A DNA stretch of 64,000 nucleotides from Paraburkholderia sediminicola (GCF_902859805.1 NZ_CADIKC010000004.1:186001-250000); one strand, 5' to 3'. Shown: positions 52,973 through 61,717, numbered from the stretch's first letter. The notes: generated by a model not told the origin, from the letters alone. A program made the numbers and translations.

Positions 52973-53869
52973 TCAGAAGCGATAGTTGATGGAGATGTCT
53001 GCCACGCCGGTGGCCCTCGTGTGCGTGATCGGACTATTGCCCGCGCTGCCGACCAGTTGTTCGAATGCGCCGTCGGCAGTCGCAAACCAGTGCTTGTCGA
53101 ACAGCCACACCGCGCTAATGCCAAAACCCACCGACTTGAAACCGGCACTCGCGTGATACTGCGAGTATTGCGAGTGCGCCGCCTGGTTCTGATTCACGCC
53201 GTACCAGCTGTTCATATAGTTGGAGTCCGCGAGCGTTACGTTCGGCCCGGCGAACCAGAAGAATTTCTTGGTGCTGCCCGGCATCGGCAGGTAGGCGCCC
53301 AGATCGCCGATCCAGCCGTTCGAACCGCCGAAATAGCGCCGCACGTCGGCGCGCAGCACGAGCGGAAAGTCTTTCGATATGACGTATTCGCCAGAGAGTT
53401 TGACGCCCGGCGCCGGATTGATGTTGCCGAGGCCGTTCAACTCCTGCGGATCGTCGTGCGCACGACGTCCGAGATCGTAGACGGCTGCGAGACTTGCGCG
53501 CCAGTTCTGCCCCTGGGCGAAGTTGACCCCGAGGCCTTCGCCGCTCGAAAAGAAGAACAGATCCTTGTAGCGCACGTCGATGCTCGGACCGCCCATCACG
53601 TGATACCGGTCGGAGCCCTCGTAACGCGGCTGGAACGACGTCGCCGCGCCGACACGCAGTTGCCAGTCCGGAATGTCGGGCTGCCACATCTTCTGCAGCG
53701 GAATACCCACGGAGTACTGCCATTCGCCCAGTGGCGAAGGGGTTTGGGCCTGAGCCGAACCCGGCAGAATGCCAATACCGCCGAGGGTCACGGCGACCAG
53801 AGATGTTGCCGCGATGCTTGTTTGTTTATTGCGAATCTTGCCAATTCGCTTTCTACGGCTGATCAACAC
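52973..53869 (-). CDS. MipA/OmpV family outer-membrane protein
   Basis: A 298-residue outer-membrane beta-barrel. A signal peptide (TSIAATSLVAVTLGGIGILPGSAQAQ) precedes alternating strands such as DWQLRVGAATSFQPRYEGSD, YKDLFFFSSGEGLGVNFAQG and KSVGFGISAVWLFDKHW. It ends in ADISINYRF with the barrel-type terminal Phe, all typical of MipA/OmpV. GTG 53869 was chosen because GGAGG lies 6 bases upstream; the frame is open to 54013 but the added residues are not signal-peptide-like. Members scaffold murein synthesis or respond to osmotic and antimicrobial stress; the role here is unknown. Confidence 0.88.
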   Translation of the reverse strand: MLISRRKRIGKIRNKQTSIAATSLVAVTLGGIGILPGSAQAQTPSPLGEWQYSVGIPLQKMWQPDIPDWQLRVGAATSFQPRYEGSDRYHVMGGPSIDVRYKDLFFFSSGEGLGVNFAQGQNWRASLAAVYDLGRRAHDDPQELNGLGNINPAPGVKLSGEYVISKDFPLVLRADVRRYFGGSNGWIGDLGAYLPMPGSTKKFFWFAGPNVTLADSNYMNSWYGVNQNQAAHSQYSQYHASAGFKSVGFGISAVWLFDKHWFATADGAFEQLVGSAGNSPITHTRATGVADISINYRF

Positions 53870-54214
53870 CAGAAGCCTCCGTTTCTCGCGTATCGCGAAG
53901 AGGTTTATGTTCCCGCCCGAAGTCCACAACGGATTGAACACCATTCGGGCAACCGCCGCATTACTACGCACGGCATGTAATTTTTTCAGCAAACGACACA
54001 CATTGCCCGGCAAAACGCACCGCTCGGTCCTGATGCCGCCCTGTCAATGGGGCAATTGTATGAACAGATACGTGCGAAAGATTTGCCGACGCACGCTCCT
54101 GTGCAAAATGCGGGCCTGGTCGCTGGGGAGTCGACTCTGATCGGAGATACGGAAGGACGGACCGACGGACGCTGACAAGCGTGCCGTGGCAATGATGACA
54201 GGCAGAATACAACC
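53870..54214. other. intergenic region upstream of the MipA gene
   Basis: About 350 bases between the MipA start and the msrA terminator. It must hold the MipA promoter (minus strand). It is locally AT-richer around 53880-54000. No gene or structured RNA was recognised. Confidence 0.4.
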
Positions 54215-54255
54215 ACAAAAAAAGAGTGGCCGGCGCCGCGCGATGCGGCGCCGGC
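54215..54255 (-). terminator. rho-independent terminator of the msrB-msrA operon
   Basis: GCCGGCGCCGC (54229-54239) pairs perfectly with GCGGCGCCGGC (54245-54255). On the minus strand the stem is followed by CACTCTTTTTTT, about 45 bases after the msrA stop. Confidence 0.85.
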
Positions 54256-54298
54256 AAGCAAAGCAAGGGAAGATAACCGCCGGTGCGGCGCTCGTCTT

Positions 54299-55042
54299 TT
54301 ACTGCGCCGCTTCGACCAGCACGGCCTTGTCGCGATAGAGATTCGGAAACAGACGCTTCAGGTTGGCGACCTTCGGCATGTCGTTGATGGCGATATACGC
54401 TGAGTTTGGATGCAAGGTCAGGTAGTTCTGATGGTAGGACTCGGCCGGATAGAAGCCCTTGAACGTCTCGGTTTTCGTGACGATCGGCGCCGGGAAGGCA
54501 TGCGCCTTCTCGAGTTGCGCGATGTAGCCTTGCGCGACGTGCCGCTGCGTGTCATTCAACGGAAACACGGCCGAGCGGTATTGCGTGCCGCTGTCCGGCC
54601 CCTGACGGTTCAACTCGGTCGGGTCCTGAATCACTGAAAAGTAGACCTGTAGCAACTGTCCATAGGTGACCTTGGTGGGGTCGAACGTGACCTGCACGGA
54701 TTCCGCATGGCCGGTTTCGCCACCACTGACGGTCTCGTACTGTGCGGTGTCGCGCTGGCCGCCCGAATAGCCCGACACGGCCCTGGTGACGCCCCGTACG
54801 TGCTGGAACACGCCCTGCACGCCCCAGAAACAGCCGCCCGCGAATACGGCGGTTTCTTCGTGCGCGGTCGTGGCGGAGATCGGTTCGTCAACTGCGGGCG
54901 GCGCAATGACAACCCCGGCTTCCGACGAGAATGCCATGCGCTGCGCCAGCAGCAGCGCCAGCGCGCCAAGCCCGACCGAAATCGCGATGGCCGCCCCGCG
55001 CGAGCGGGCCGGTTTGCCGGTGATACGTTTCTCGATGTTCAT
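54299..55042 (-). CDS. msrA: membrane-anchored MsrA, methionine-S-sulfoxide reductase
   Basis: Repairs the S-epimer of methionine sulfoxide. The 247-residue product has an N-terminal membrane helix (AAIAISVGLGALALLLAQRMAFS) and then the catalytic GGCFWGVQG (Cys about residue 71), GYSGGQRDTAQYETVSGGETGHAE and AESYHQNYL, the standard MsrA motifs. The catalytic Cys is the only cysteine in the protein, so no resolving cysteine is available. The domain is predicted to face the periplasm. It lies 19 bases after msrB on the same strand, ahead of a strong terminator. Confidence 0.92.
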   Translation of the reverse strand: MNIEKRITGKPARSRGAAIAISVGLGALALLLAQRMAFSSEAGVVIAPPAVDEPISATTAHEETAVFAGGCFWGVQGVFQHVRGVTRAVSGYSGGQRDTAQYETVSGGETGHAESVQVTFDPTKVTYGQLLQVYFSVIQDPTELNRQGPDSGTQYRSAVFPLNDTQRHVAQGYIAQLEKAHAFPAPIVTKTETFKGFYPAESYHQNYLTLHPNSAYIAINDMPKVANLKRLFPNLYRDKAVLVEAAQ

Positions 55043-55061
55043 GATGTCCGTCCTGATCCGA

Positions 55062-55574
55062 TCAACTCGTGCCGTGCGCGGCAGGCGTGAAAGTCAACGC
55101 GAGGCCGTTCATGCAATAGCGCAGGCCGGTCGGTTTGGGGCCGTCGTCGAATACGTGACCCAGATGGCCGCCGCAGCGCCGGCACAGCACTTCGTCGCGC
55201 GTCATGCCGAACGACTTGTCGGTATGCGTGATGACCGCGTGATCCATCGGCTGCCAGAAACTCGGCCAGCCGGTGCCGCTATCGAACTTTGTTTTCGACG
55301 AAAACAGCGGCAGCGCGCAGCCGGCGCACGCGAATGTGCCGACGCGGTGCTCGTCGTTCAGCGGGCTGCTGAATGGGCGCTCCGTGCCCGCTTCGCGCAA
55401 CACGCGGAATTGCGCGTCCGTGAGCAGCTTGTGCCATTCGGCGTCGCTGTGCGCGACCTCGTAGGCCGCTGCTGTGCCTAACTCCGCCGCGCCTGCCGTA
55501 CGCCATGCCGCGGTGCTGCCGGCAAGCGAAGCCGCGCCGATTAACCTGAAGAATGTCCGTCTGTTGCACGCCAT
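55062..55574 (-). CDS. msrB: Tat-exported MsrB, methionine-R-sulfoxide reductase
   Basis: Repairs the R-epimer of methionine sulfoxide. The 170-residue product has a twin-arginine-like signal (NRRTFFRLIGAASLAGS) and zinc-binding pairs CAGC and CRRC. GTGWPSFWQPM and the catalytic RYCMNG (about residue 154) follow. Apart from the four zinc cysteines, the only other mature cysteine is the catalytic one, so a resolving Cys is not evident. It is the first gene of an msrB-msrA operon predicted to protect envelope proteins. Confidence 0.92.
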   Translation of the reverse strand: MACNRRTFFRLIGAASLAGSTAAWRTAGAAELGTAAAYEVAHSDAEWHKLLTDAQFRVLREAGTERPFSSPLNDEHRVGTFACAGCALPLFSSKTKFDSGTGWPSFWQPMDHAVITHTDKSFGMTRDEVLCRRCGGHLGHVFDDGPKPTGLRYCMNGLALTFTPAAHGTS

Positions 55575-55709
55575 GATGATCGCCCCGGAAAGTCCGTACT
55601 GTCCGCCCGTTCAGGCGCCAAGCGCACCGCCCACGAGTGGTCCCGACACTTAGTCGTCCGGCCAGCGCATTTATGACAGCATGCTCGTCTTTTTCGGTGA
55701 CGGCAGCGA

Positions 55710-56249
55710 CTACAGCGGAAATTTCGTGGTCGACAGGATTTCCTTGAGCACCATAAACGAGCGGATTTGCCGGACGCCCGGCAAATAGAGCAACTGTTCC
55801 GCATGCAAACGGTTGAAGCTGTCGCTATCGCGCGTGCGGATCGTCATGAAATAGTCGAACTCGCCGGTCACGACGTGGCATTCCATGCACCCCGCCACCT
55901 TCTGCGCCGCTTTCTCGAACTCGGCAAACGACTCCGGCGTGGACCGATCCAGCACCACGCCGATGATGACCAGCATGCCCGCCCCCGCCGCCTTCGGGTC
56001 GATCAGCGCGACGACGCCGCGAATCAGCCCCGATTCCTTCAGCCGCTCGACGCGCCGCAGACATGCGGGCGCACTCAGTTTGACTTTGGCCGCTAACGCG
56101 ACGTTCGAGATCGACGCATCGGTTTGCAGTTGACGCAGGATCGCCCGGTCGATGCGATCGAGCGCGTGAAGCGGATCGGCTTCCGCGGATGAGGCGGCGG
56201 CAGCCCCGGTGGCAGTCATAGATGCTCTACGAACTTTTGTTGCACTCAT
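55710..56249 (-). CDS. acdR: Lrp/AsnC-family regulator, AcdR-like
   Basis: A 179-residue Lrp-type regulator: helix-turn-helix ALDRIDRAILRQLQTDASISNVALAAKVKLSAPACLRRVERLKESG (about 29-73), then a RAM/AsnC ligand domain with GAGMLVIIGVVLD. ATG 56249 has AGGA upstream. It is divergent from acdS with a 161-base gap, exactly the acdR-acdS arrangement of ACC-deaminase bacteria, in which the Lrp-like regulator controls acdS in response to leucine/ACC. The symbol is assigned by that context. Confidence 0.88.
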   Translation of the reverse strand: MSATKVRRASMTATGAAAASSAEADPLHALDRIDRAILRQLQTDASISNVALAAKVKLSAPACLRRVERLKESGLIRGVVALIDPKAAGAGMLVIIGVVLDRSTPESFAEFEKAAQKVAGCMECHVVTGEFDYFMTIRTRDSDSFNRLHAEQLLYLPGVRQIRSFMVLKEILSTTKFPL

Positions 56250-56410
56250 GGGTTCCTGTCCGGATTTTTATTAGGTCATTCTTGATTGGATAGTTTTAAA
56301 AGTATGCGGAACAGAATTTATTTGCAAGCTCATTTCTAGCGCTTTTCCCTACCATTTGTTGTAACGCGACTGCTTGCTGCGCGCGTCAAACCTACAAATT
56401 CGGAGCTGCC
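56250..56410. promoter_or_regulatory. acdR-acdS divergent promoter region
   Basis: The 161-base gap between acdR and acdS is AT-rich (about 56270-56340) and must carry both promoters and the Lrp-type operator. A TTGAT-like half-site occurs near 56284. GGAG lies five bases before the acdS ATG. Confidence 0.6.
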
Positions 56411-57427
56411 ATGAACCTGCAACGTTTCCCTCGCTACCCGCTGACTTTCGGGCCCACGCCGATCCAACCGCTGAAACGTTTGAGCGACCACCTGGGCGGC
56501 AAGGTGCATCTCTATGCGAAGCGTGAGGACTGCAACAGCGGCTTTGCCTTCGGCGGCAACAAGACGCGCAAGCTGGAGTATCTGATTCCGGAGGCGTTGG
56601 CGCAGGGTTGTGACACGCTGGTGTCGATTGGCGGCATCCAGTCGAACCAGACCCGCCAGGTGGCGGCGGTAGCGGCGCATCTGGGGATGAAGTGCGTGCT
56701 GGTACAGGAGAACTGGGTCAACTATTCGGACGCCGTGTACGACCGGGTTGGCAACATCCAGATGTCGCGCATTCTGGGCGCGGACGTCCGCCTGGTTGCC
56801 GACGGTTTCGACATTGGCATTCGCAAGAGCTGGGAGGATGCATTGGAGAGCGTGCGCGCTGCGGGCGGCAAGCCCTACCCGATCCCGGCCGGCTGTTCCG
56901 ACCATCCGCTGGGCGGCCTCGGCTTCGTCGGCTTTGCCGAAGAAGTACGCCAGCAGGAAGCCGAGCTGGGCTTCAAATTCGACTACATCGTCGTGTGTTC
57001 CGTGACGGGCAGCACCCAGGCCGGCATGGTAGTGGGTTTCGCCGCCGACGGCCGCGCCGAGCGCGTGATCGGCATTGACGCCTCCGCAAAACCGGCACAA
57101 ACGCGCGAGCAGATCACCCGAATCGCCCGGCAGACCGCCGAAAAAGTCGGCCTGGAGCGCGACATCACGAGCAAGGACGTGGTTCTGGAGGAACGCTACG
57201 CCGGCCCCGAATACGGCTTGCCGAACGAAGGAACGCTGGAAGCAATCCGCCTGTGCGCCCGCCTCGAGGGCGTACTGACCGACCCGGTATACGAGGGCAA
57301 ATCGATGCACGGCATGATCGACATGGTACGAAACGGCGAATTCCCGGAAGGCTCACGGGTGCTGTACGCACACTTGGGCGGCGTGCCCGCACTGAACGGC
57401 TACAGCTTCATTTTCCGGAACGGCTAA
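56411..57427 (+). CDS. acdS: 1-aminocyclopropane-1-carboxylate deaminase
   Basis: A PLP enzyme that cleaves ACC, the ethylene precursor, to ammonia and 2-oxobutanoate, lowering plant ethylene. The 338-residue product carries the PLP lysine Lys51 in GGNKTRKLEY and Ser78 in IQSNQ. It also has the ACC-specific Tyr294/Glu295 (DPVYEGKSMHG) and Leu322 (AHLGG) that distinguish true ACC deaminase from D-cysteine desulfhydrase. Length equals that of characterised enzymes. It is divergent from acdR. This is the strongest indication of plant association in the window. Confidence 0.97.
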   Translation: MNLQRFPRYPLTFGPTPIQPLKRLSDHLGGKVHLYAKREDCNSGFAFGGNKTRKLEYLIPEALAQGCDTLVSIGGIQSNQTRQVAAVAAHLGMKCVLVQENWVNYSDAVYDRVGNIQMSRILGADVRLVADGFDIGIRKSWEDALESVRAAGGKPYPIPAGCSDHPLGGLGFVGFAEEVRQQEAELGFKFDYIVVCSVTGSTQAGMVVGFAADGRAERVIGIDASAKPAQTREQITRIARQTAEKVGLERDITSKDVVLEERYAGPEYGLPNEGTLEAIRLCARLEGVLTDPVYEGKSMHGMIDMVRNGEFPEGSRVLYAHLGGVPALNGYSFIFRNG

Positions 57428-57699
57428 GCAGCGGCAAGCCCGCGAGTGGTGAGCGGCGAGTGGCGGACGGCAGTCAAACTGCCGCGACAAACTCCGCCGC
57501 CGCTCCGCGAAATGTCGCGAAACAGCGTGCGCCCCCGAAGACTAAACCGCAGCGATCGGTTTAAAGAAATACGCTTCGGCGCGCGAAGCGCCGCCGGAAG
57601 AATGACACCCTTGTCACTGGCGTATGCAGGTGCACCAACCCAGATTCCAGATGCACCACTACCCGTAGCCGGCTACGGTGCCCACTTAGCAGGCGTGGT
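57428..57699. other. intergenic region after acdS
   Basis: Short frames cross this stretch without ribosome sites or recognisable products. A region of mixed composition just before the hairpin element; no terminator with a clear T-run was found for acdS. Confidence 0.35.
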
Positions 57700-57845
57700 T
57701 TGAGCCGCTTTCTTTTGCCTACTTTTCTTTGCGGCAAGCAAAGAAAAGTAGGTGCCGCCCCGCACAGGGGCAACGCTAATAGACCACTAGCAAATCAAGG
57801 AAAGGCCAAAACCCCAGGAACACGGCCAAACAAGCGCCGGCCAGG
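57700..57845. repeat. paired-hairpin intergenic element
   Basis: CCTACTTTTCTTTGC (57718-57732) pairs perfectly with 57738-57752 around a 5-base loop. Five bases later GCCCC (57757-57761) pairs with GGGGC (57767-57771). This order, followed by CAACGCTAATAGACCACTAGC and an A-rich tail, resembles a sequence I recall from intergenic regions of Burkholderia-group genomes, so a dispersed REP-like repeat or small structured RNA is likely. I cannot count copies from this window. Confidence 0.6.
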
Positions 57846-57853
57846 CAAAAACA

Positions 57854-58744
57854 TCAAGCAACAAACCTCTTCCTCAACTCCCCCCGTAAAAACTCAACAA
57901 AAACCCGAATACCAACAGAGCTCTGCCGATGCTGCGGATAAACAGCATAAACAGTAGTCGCCGCAGGCAAAAACTCTTCCAACACAGCCACCAGCTTCCC
58001 AACCTGAACCGCCTCAGCAACAATAAAATCAGGAAGCCGAACAATCCCCAACCCCGCCACGGCCGCATCGCGAATCAATTCGCCATTATTAGCCCGAAGC
58101 GGCCCATTAACCTCCACCCCCTTCGAGACTCCATCGACAACAAAATCCCAACTCACAACCCCACCATGTCCATACAACAGACATGAGTGCCGAGCAAGGT
58201 CAGCAGGCACCACAGGCGCGCCCCGCCGCCGCACATACCCCGGACTACAACACACCACCATCCTCACATCCACCAGCTTCTGCGCAATCAACGTGGAATC
58301 CGGCAACGCGCCAATCCGAATCGCCATATCGAACCCCTCTCCCACCACATCGACAGTACGATCGCTCAACTCCATATCGAAGCGCACATCCCCATGCTCG
58401 CGCAGAAAGGCCGCCACCAGGGGCGACAAATGCGTCATCCCAAACGACATCGGCGCACTGATCCGCAAGAGCCCCCGTGGCCCGGCACGCCGCAACGACA
58501 TTGCCTGCTCGGCGTCTTCCACCTCACCGAGAATGCGCCGCGCCCGTTCATAGAACTCTTGCCCGAGTTCGGTCACCGCCAGCTTGCGCGTATTGCGGAT
58601 CAGCAATTGCACGCCAAGCGCCTCTTCCAGCGCCATCACGCGTCGGCTCACGAACTGCTTTGACAGCGCCAGCCGCTTTGCCGCGGCGGTGAAGTTATGA
58701 GCGTCGACCGTGGCGACAAAGATCCGCATATCATCGAGTTGCAT
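57854..58744 (-). CDS. LysR-family regulator with atypical codon use
   Basis: A 296-residue LysR protein beginning MQLDDMRIFVATVDAHNFTAAAKRLALSKQFVSRRVMALEEALGVQLLIRNTRKLAVTELGQ (shown in parts) with a full effector domain. ATG 58744 has GGTGG upstream; ATG 58759 is alternative. The 3' half uses many T-ending codons (GTT, TTT, GCT, ATT) where neighbours use G or C, giving a strong strand skew that continues into the adjacent hairpin element. It is divergent from pirin with a 136-base gap, so it may regulate pirin and DoxX. Confidence 0.88.
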   Translation of the reverse strand: MQLDDMRIFVATVDAHNFTAAAKRLALSKQFVSRRVMALEEALGVQLLIRNTRKLAVTELGQEFYERARRILGEVEDAEQAMSLRRAGPRGLLRISAPMSFGMTHLSPLVAAFLREHGDVRFDMELSDRTVDVVGEGFDMAIRIGALPDSTLIAQKLVDVRMVVCCSPGYVRRRGAPVVPADLARHSCLLYGHGGVVSWDFVVDGVSKGVEVNGPLRANNGELIRDAAVAGLGIVRLPDFIVAEAVQVGKLVAVLEEFLPAATTVYAVYPQHRQSSVGIRVFVEFLRGELRKRFVA

Positions 58745-58880
58745 CGCATTGTCCACCATGTAGAGACAGTGTTTCCTATTTGCAACCGATTATAAGCAAT
58801 CTGATTGACCTACACTGTCATTCATGGATCGCGGCCAAACATCCGGCCGGACCGCACAACCGGAAACAAGGAGAAATACG

Positions 58881-59606
58881 ATGCTCGAAATCAGACACGC
58901 CAATCAACGCGGCCGCGCGGAGCACGGCTGGCTTAGCTCGCGTCATACGTTTTCTTTCGCGAATTATCACGATCCGAAGCAGAACGGTTTTTCCGATCTG
59001 CTTGTGATCAACGACGACCGCGTCGCACCCGCGCAGGGTTTCGGCAAGCACCCGCACCGCGACATGGAGATCTTTTCGTACGTGCTGGAAGGCGCGCTGG
59101 AACATAAGGACACGATGGGAACCGGCTCGGTGATCGTGCCTGGCGACATCCAGTTGATGAGCGCAGGAACAGGCGTTGCGCATAGCGAATACAACCATTC
59201 GAAGACCGACCCGGTGCACTTCATGCAAATCTGGATTGCGCCGGCGCAAAAGGGCACCACGCCGCGCTATCAGCAACGTCGCTTTGGCGCGGCCGAGAAA
59301 CGCGGCGCGCTGCGCCTCGTGATGTCGCCGGACGGTGCGAACGATTCGCTGGTGCTGCAACAGGATGCGCGGGTCTATGCCGGTCTTTTCGACGGTGACG
59401 AAACTGCGCGCCTCGAACTGGCCAGTAATCGCTATGCTTATATCCACGTGGCGCGCGGCAGTGTCACGGTGAACGGCGTCGAGCTTGGCGAAGGCGACGG
59501 CGCGCGGGTCCGCGGCGAAGAAGCCCTGACCTTCACGCAAGGTCACGACGCGGAGGTGTTGGTGTTCGATCTGCGTAACATTGAAGTATCGGAGTTGTGG
59601 GCTTAA
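58881..59606 (+). CDS. pirin family protein
   Basis: A 241-residue bicupin. The N-terminal cupin has RGRAEHGWLSSRHTFSFANY, metal ligands in GKHPHRDMEIFSYVLEG (His57, His59) and TGVAHSEYNHSK (His and Glu), then a second cupin domain (about 140-240). ATG 58881 is preceded by AAGGAG at a good spacing. Bacterial pirins (YhhW, YhaK) show quercetin dioxygenase activity or act as redox sensors. It is followed by DoxX on the same strand and preceded by a divergent LysR, a common trio in Burkholderia. Confidence 0.92.
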   Translation: MLEIRHANQRGRAEHGWLSSRHTFSFANYHDPKQNGFSDLLVINDDRVAPAQGFGKHPHRDMEIFSYVLEGALEHKDTMGTGSVIVPGDIQLMSAGTGVAHSEYNHSKTDPVHFMQIWIAPAQKGTTPRYQQRRFGAAEKRGALRLVMSPDGANDSLVLQQDARVYAGLFDGDETARLELASNRYAYIHVARGSVTVNGVELGEGDGARVRGEEALTFTQGHDAEVLVFDLRNIEVSELWA

Positions 59607-59702
59607 GCGGCTCGATCGGGTCGTTAGATCTGTCCGGCTTAGGCGTGGCTCGCCGCGAAGTTTGCGGCGAACCGCACCCTTCCTTACCTACAGAGAAAAA
59701 TC

Positions 59703-60116
59703 ATGCGCTATACGCTATTTGAAAACCAGAAAGACACAGTCATTCTCGTCGCCCGTATCCTGTTGATGGTGCTGTTCGTGATGTTCGGCTGGTCGAAGCT
59801 GACCGGCTTTTCCGGCACTGTCGCTTATATGACGTCGACCGGCGCGCCTGCGCCTGAGTTGTCAGCGGCCATCGCCGTCGTGATGGAGTTTGTTGTGGGC
59901 ATTGCGCTGCTGGTGGGCTTCTATACGCGTCCGCTTGCGCTGCTGCTGGCGCTCTATACGCTCGGCACGGCAATTATCGGCCATCACTACTGGAACATGA
60001 CAGGTGCGGTTCAGTACGACAACATGATCCACTTCTACAAGAACATCAGCATCATGGGCGGACTGCTGTTGTTGTGCGTGACCGGTGCGGGCAAGTACTC
60101 GATCGATCGACGTTAA
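59703..60116 (+). CDS. DoxX family membrane protein
   Basis: A 137-residue protein with four hydrophobic helices (VILVARILLMVLFVMFGWSKL, AIAVVMEFVVGIALLVGFY, PLALLLALYTLGTAIIGHHYW and IMGGLLLLCVTGAG), the DoxX architecture. It lies 96 bases after pirin and is closed by a strong terminator. Members are linked to oxidative-stress and thiol systems; the function here is unknown. Confidence 0.9.
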   Translation: MRYTLFENQKDTVILVARILLMVLFVMFGWSKLTGFSGTVAYMTSTGAPAPELSAAIAVVMEFVVGIALLVGFYTRPLALLLALYTLGTAIIGHHYWNMTGAVQYDNMIHFYKNISIMGGLLLLCVTGAGKYSIDRR

Positions 60117-60147
60117 GGCCAGACTGCCGCTGTTCGACAAGCACGAT

Positions 60148-60183
60148 AAAAAAGCCGCCCGGCACTGCCCGGGCGGCTTTTTC
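60148..60183. terminator. bidirectional terminator between doxX and alkB
   Basis: GCCGCCCGG (60154-60162) pairs perfectly with CCGGGCGGC (60169-60177) with A6 before and T6 after, between convergent genes. Confidence 0.95.
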
Positions 60184-60203
60184 CTTGCAAGAAGCAATCC
60201 ACG

Positions 60204-61358
60204 TTAGCCGGCAAACTGCGCCAGCACGCGCTCACGAATGGCCGGCCGGATATTCGACTGCGCCATGTTGCCTTGATAATGCGCGACCACCCGCGGGTTC
60301 ATCACGCGGAACCACAGTGGCGGCACATACGCGAGCATGATCATCGTCGCGTAACCGGAAGGCAATTGCGGTGCACCATCGAAATGACGCAGCGCCTGAT
60401 AAGAGCGCGTCGGATTCGCATGATGATCGGCATGACGCTGCAGCTGGTACAGAAACAGATTCGTCACGATACGATTGCTGTTCCATGAGTGCTGCGGCTG
60501 GCAGCGCTCGTAACGGCCGCTCGCGAGCTGCTTGCGGCCGAGCCCGTAATGCTCGAGATAGTTGACCACTTCGAGCAGCGAGGCCCCGTACGCTGCCTGA
60601 ATCAGCAGAAACGGAATCACCGTTTTTCCGAACAGCGCGATCATCGCGCCCCACAGCACCACGGTCATGGCCCACGAGTGCAGGACTTCATTGCGCCATG
60701 TCCAGGGCGATTTGCCGAGGCGTTCGAGCCGATGTTTCTCAAGGCGCCACGCCGACGCGATACTGCCGAATACCGTGCGCGGCAGAAACCGCCAGAATGA
60801 TTCGCCATAGCGCGCGCTCGCCGGATCGGGCGGCGTAGCGACACGCACGTGGTGTCCACGATTATGTTCGACGAAGAAATGGCCGTAGGCGACCGGCGCC
60901 AGCGTGATCTTGGCGAGCCATCGTTCGAAACCATCCGTCTTGTGACCCAGTTCGTGCGCGGTATTGATCGATACGCCAGTCGCGGCGCCCAGCGATAGCG
61001 CAAAACCCAGATAGTCGTACCACGTCAAAGCGTGCGTGCCGACGATCCACAGCGCGCCGAAGAACGACACGTATTCGATGAAGGTGGCCAGATAGACGAC
61101 GCGGCGGTAATAGCGCTCCCGTTCGAGCGTGGGGACGACTTCCTCGGGCGGATTGCTCGGATCGTCGCCGATCAGATAGTCGAGCACCGGGATAATGCCG
61201 AACACAAAAATCGGCCCGAACCACCAGAAAATATGCCAGCCAGTCTGCAACGCAAGATTGGCCGCATGCAGCGGCAAAGTGATGGTGAGTGCGCCCAGCA
61301 GCCACAGATAGCGCTTGCTGTCGACCCACCGAGCGGGGGCCGCCTGCGATGTTGCCAT
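60204..61358 (-). CDS. alkB: alkane 1-monooxygenase
   Basis: A membrane di-iron hydroxylase that converts n-alkanes to 1-alkanols with rubredoxin as electron donor. The 384-residue protein has paired hydrophobic helices (RYLWLLGALTITLPLHAANL and others) and the AlkB histidine boxes HELGHK, EHNRGHH and LQRHADHH, plus NYLEHYG. No rubredoxin or rubredoxin reductase gene is adjacent, so these are encoded elsewhere. Next to pirin/DoxX but convergent. Chain-length preference is not predictable here. Confidence 0.95.
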   Translation of the reverse strand: MATSQAAPARWVDSKRYLWLLGALTITLPLHAANLALQTGWHIFWWFGPIFVFGIIPVLDYLIGDDPSNPPEEVVPTLERERYYRRVVYLATFIEYVSFFGALWIVGTHALTWYDYLGFALSLGAATGVSINTAHELGHKTDGFERWLAKITLAPVAYGHFFVEHNRGHHVRVATPPDPASARYGESFWRFLPRTVFGSIASAWRLEKHRLERLGKSPWTWRNEVLHSWAMTVVLWGAMIALFGKTVIPFLLIQAAYGASLLEVVNYLEHYGLGRKQLASGRYERCQPQHSWNSNRIVTNLFLYQLQRHADHHANPTRSYQALRHFDGAPQLPSGYATMIMLAYVPPLWFRVMNPRVVAHYQGNMAQSNIRPAIRERVLAQFAG

Positions 61359-61669
61359 TGTCTCCCTCCTTGTTTTATGTCGCCTGGTATCGGCAAGCTG
61401 CGCGCTCGCGAGCCAATGCGCATGTCGGCAGGACCGTGCCCGACTTCCAGATTTATATGGCCTGACGGGTGGATAGCCAAGGAATTAGCCTAGGGGGGAG
61501 GCTCCAAACGAAGGGACTGTTGGTGGGGCATTTGGGGTGGGCGTCGAGCGGGTGAATAAAACGGGTGTTGGGTAGTTTGCTGCAGTGCACCCCAGGGCGC
61601 CAGCTTTGTGATCAGTCTTGCTCCCCAAATGGCTCAGCTCGCATTGACGCGCTCCGGTCCCAACTACAA
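61359..61669. other. intergenic region upstream of alkB
   Basis: This region of just over 300 bases must hold the alkB promoter (minus strand) on its left. A G/T-rich stretch lies at about 61485-61570. No gene or convincing regulatory site was found. Confidence 0.4.
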
Positions 61670-61697
61670 ACAAAAACGGCGGCCCGCAGGCCGCCGT
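61670..61697 (-). terminator. rho-independent terminator of ahpF
   Basis: ACGGCGGCC (61676-61684) pairs perfectly with GGCCGCCGT (61689-61697). On the minus strand it is followed by TTTTGTTTG, 20 bases after the ahpF stop. Confidence 0.9.
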
Positions 61698-61717
61698 CCA
61701 CTACGCACGCAACACCA

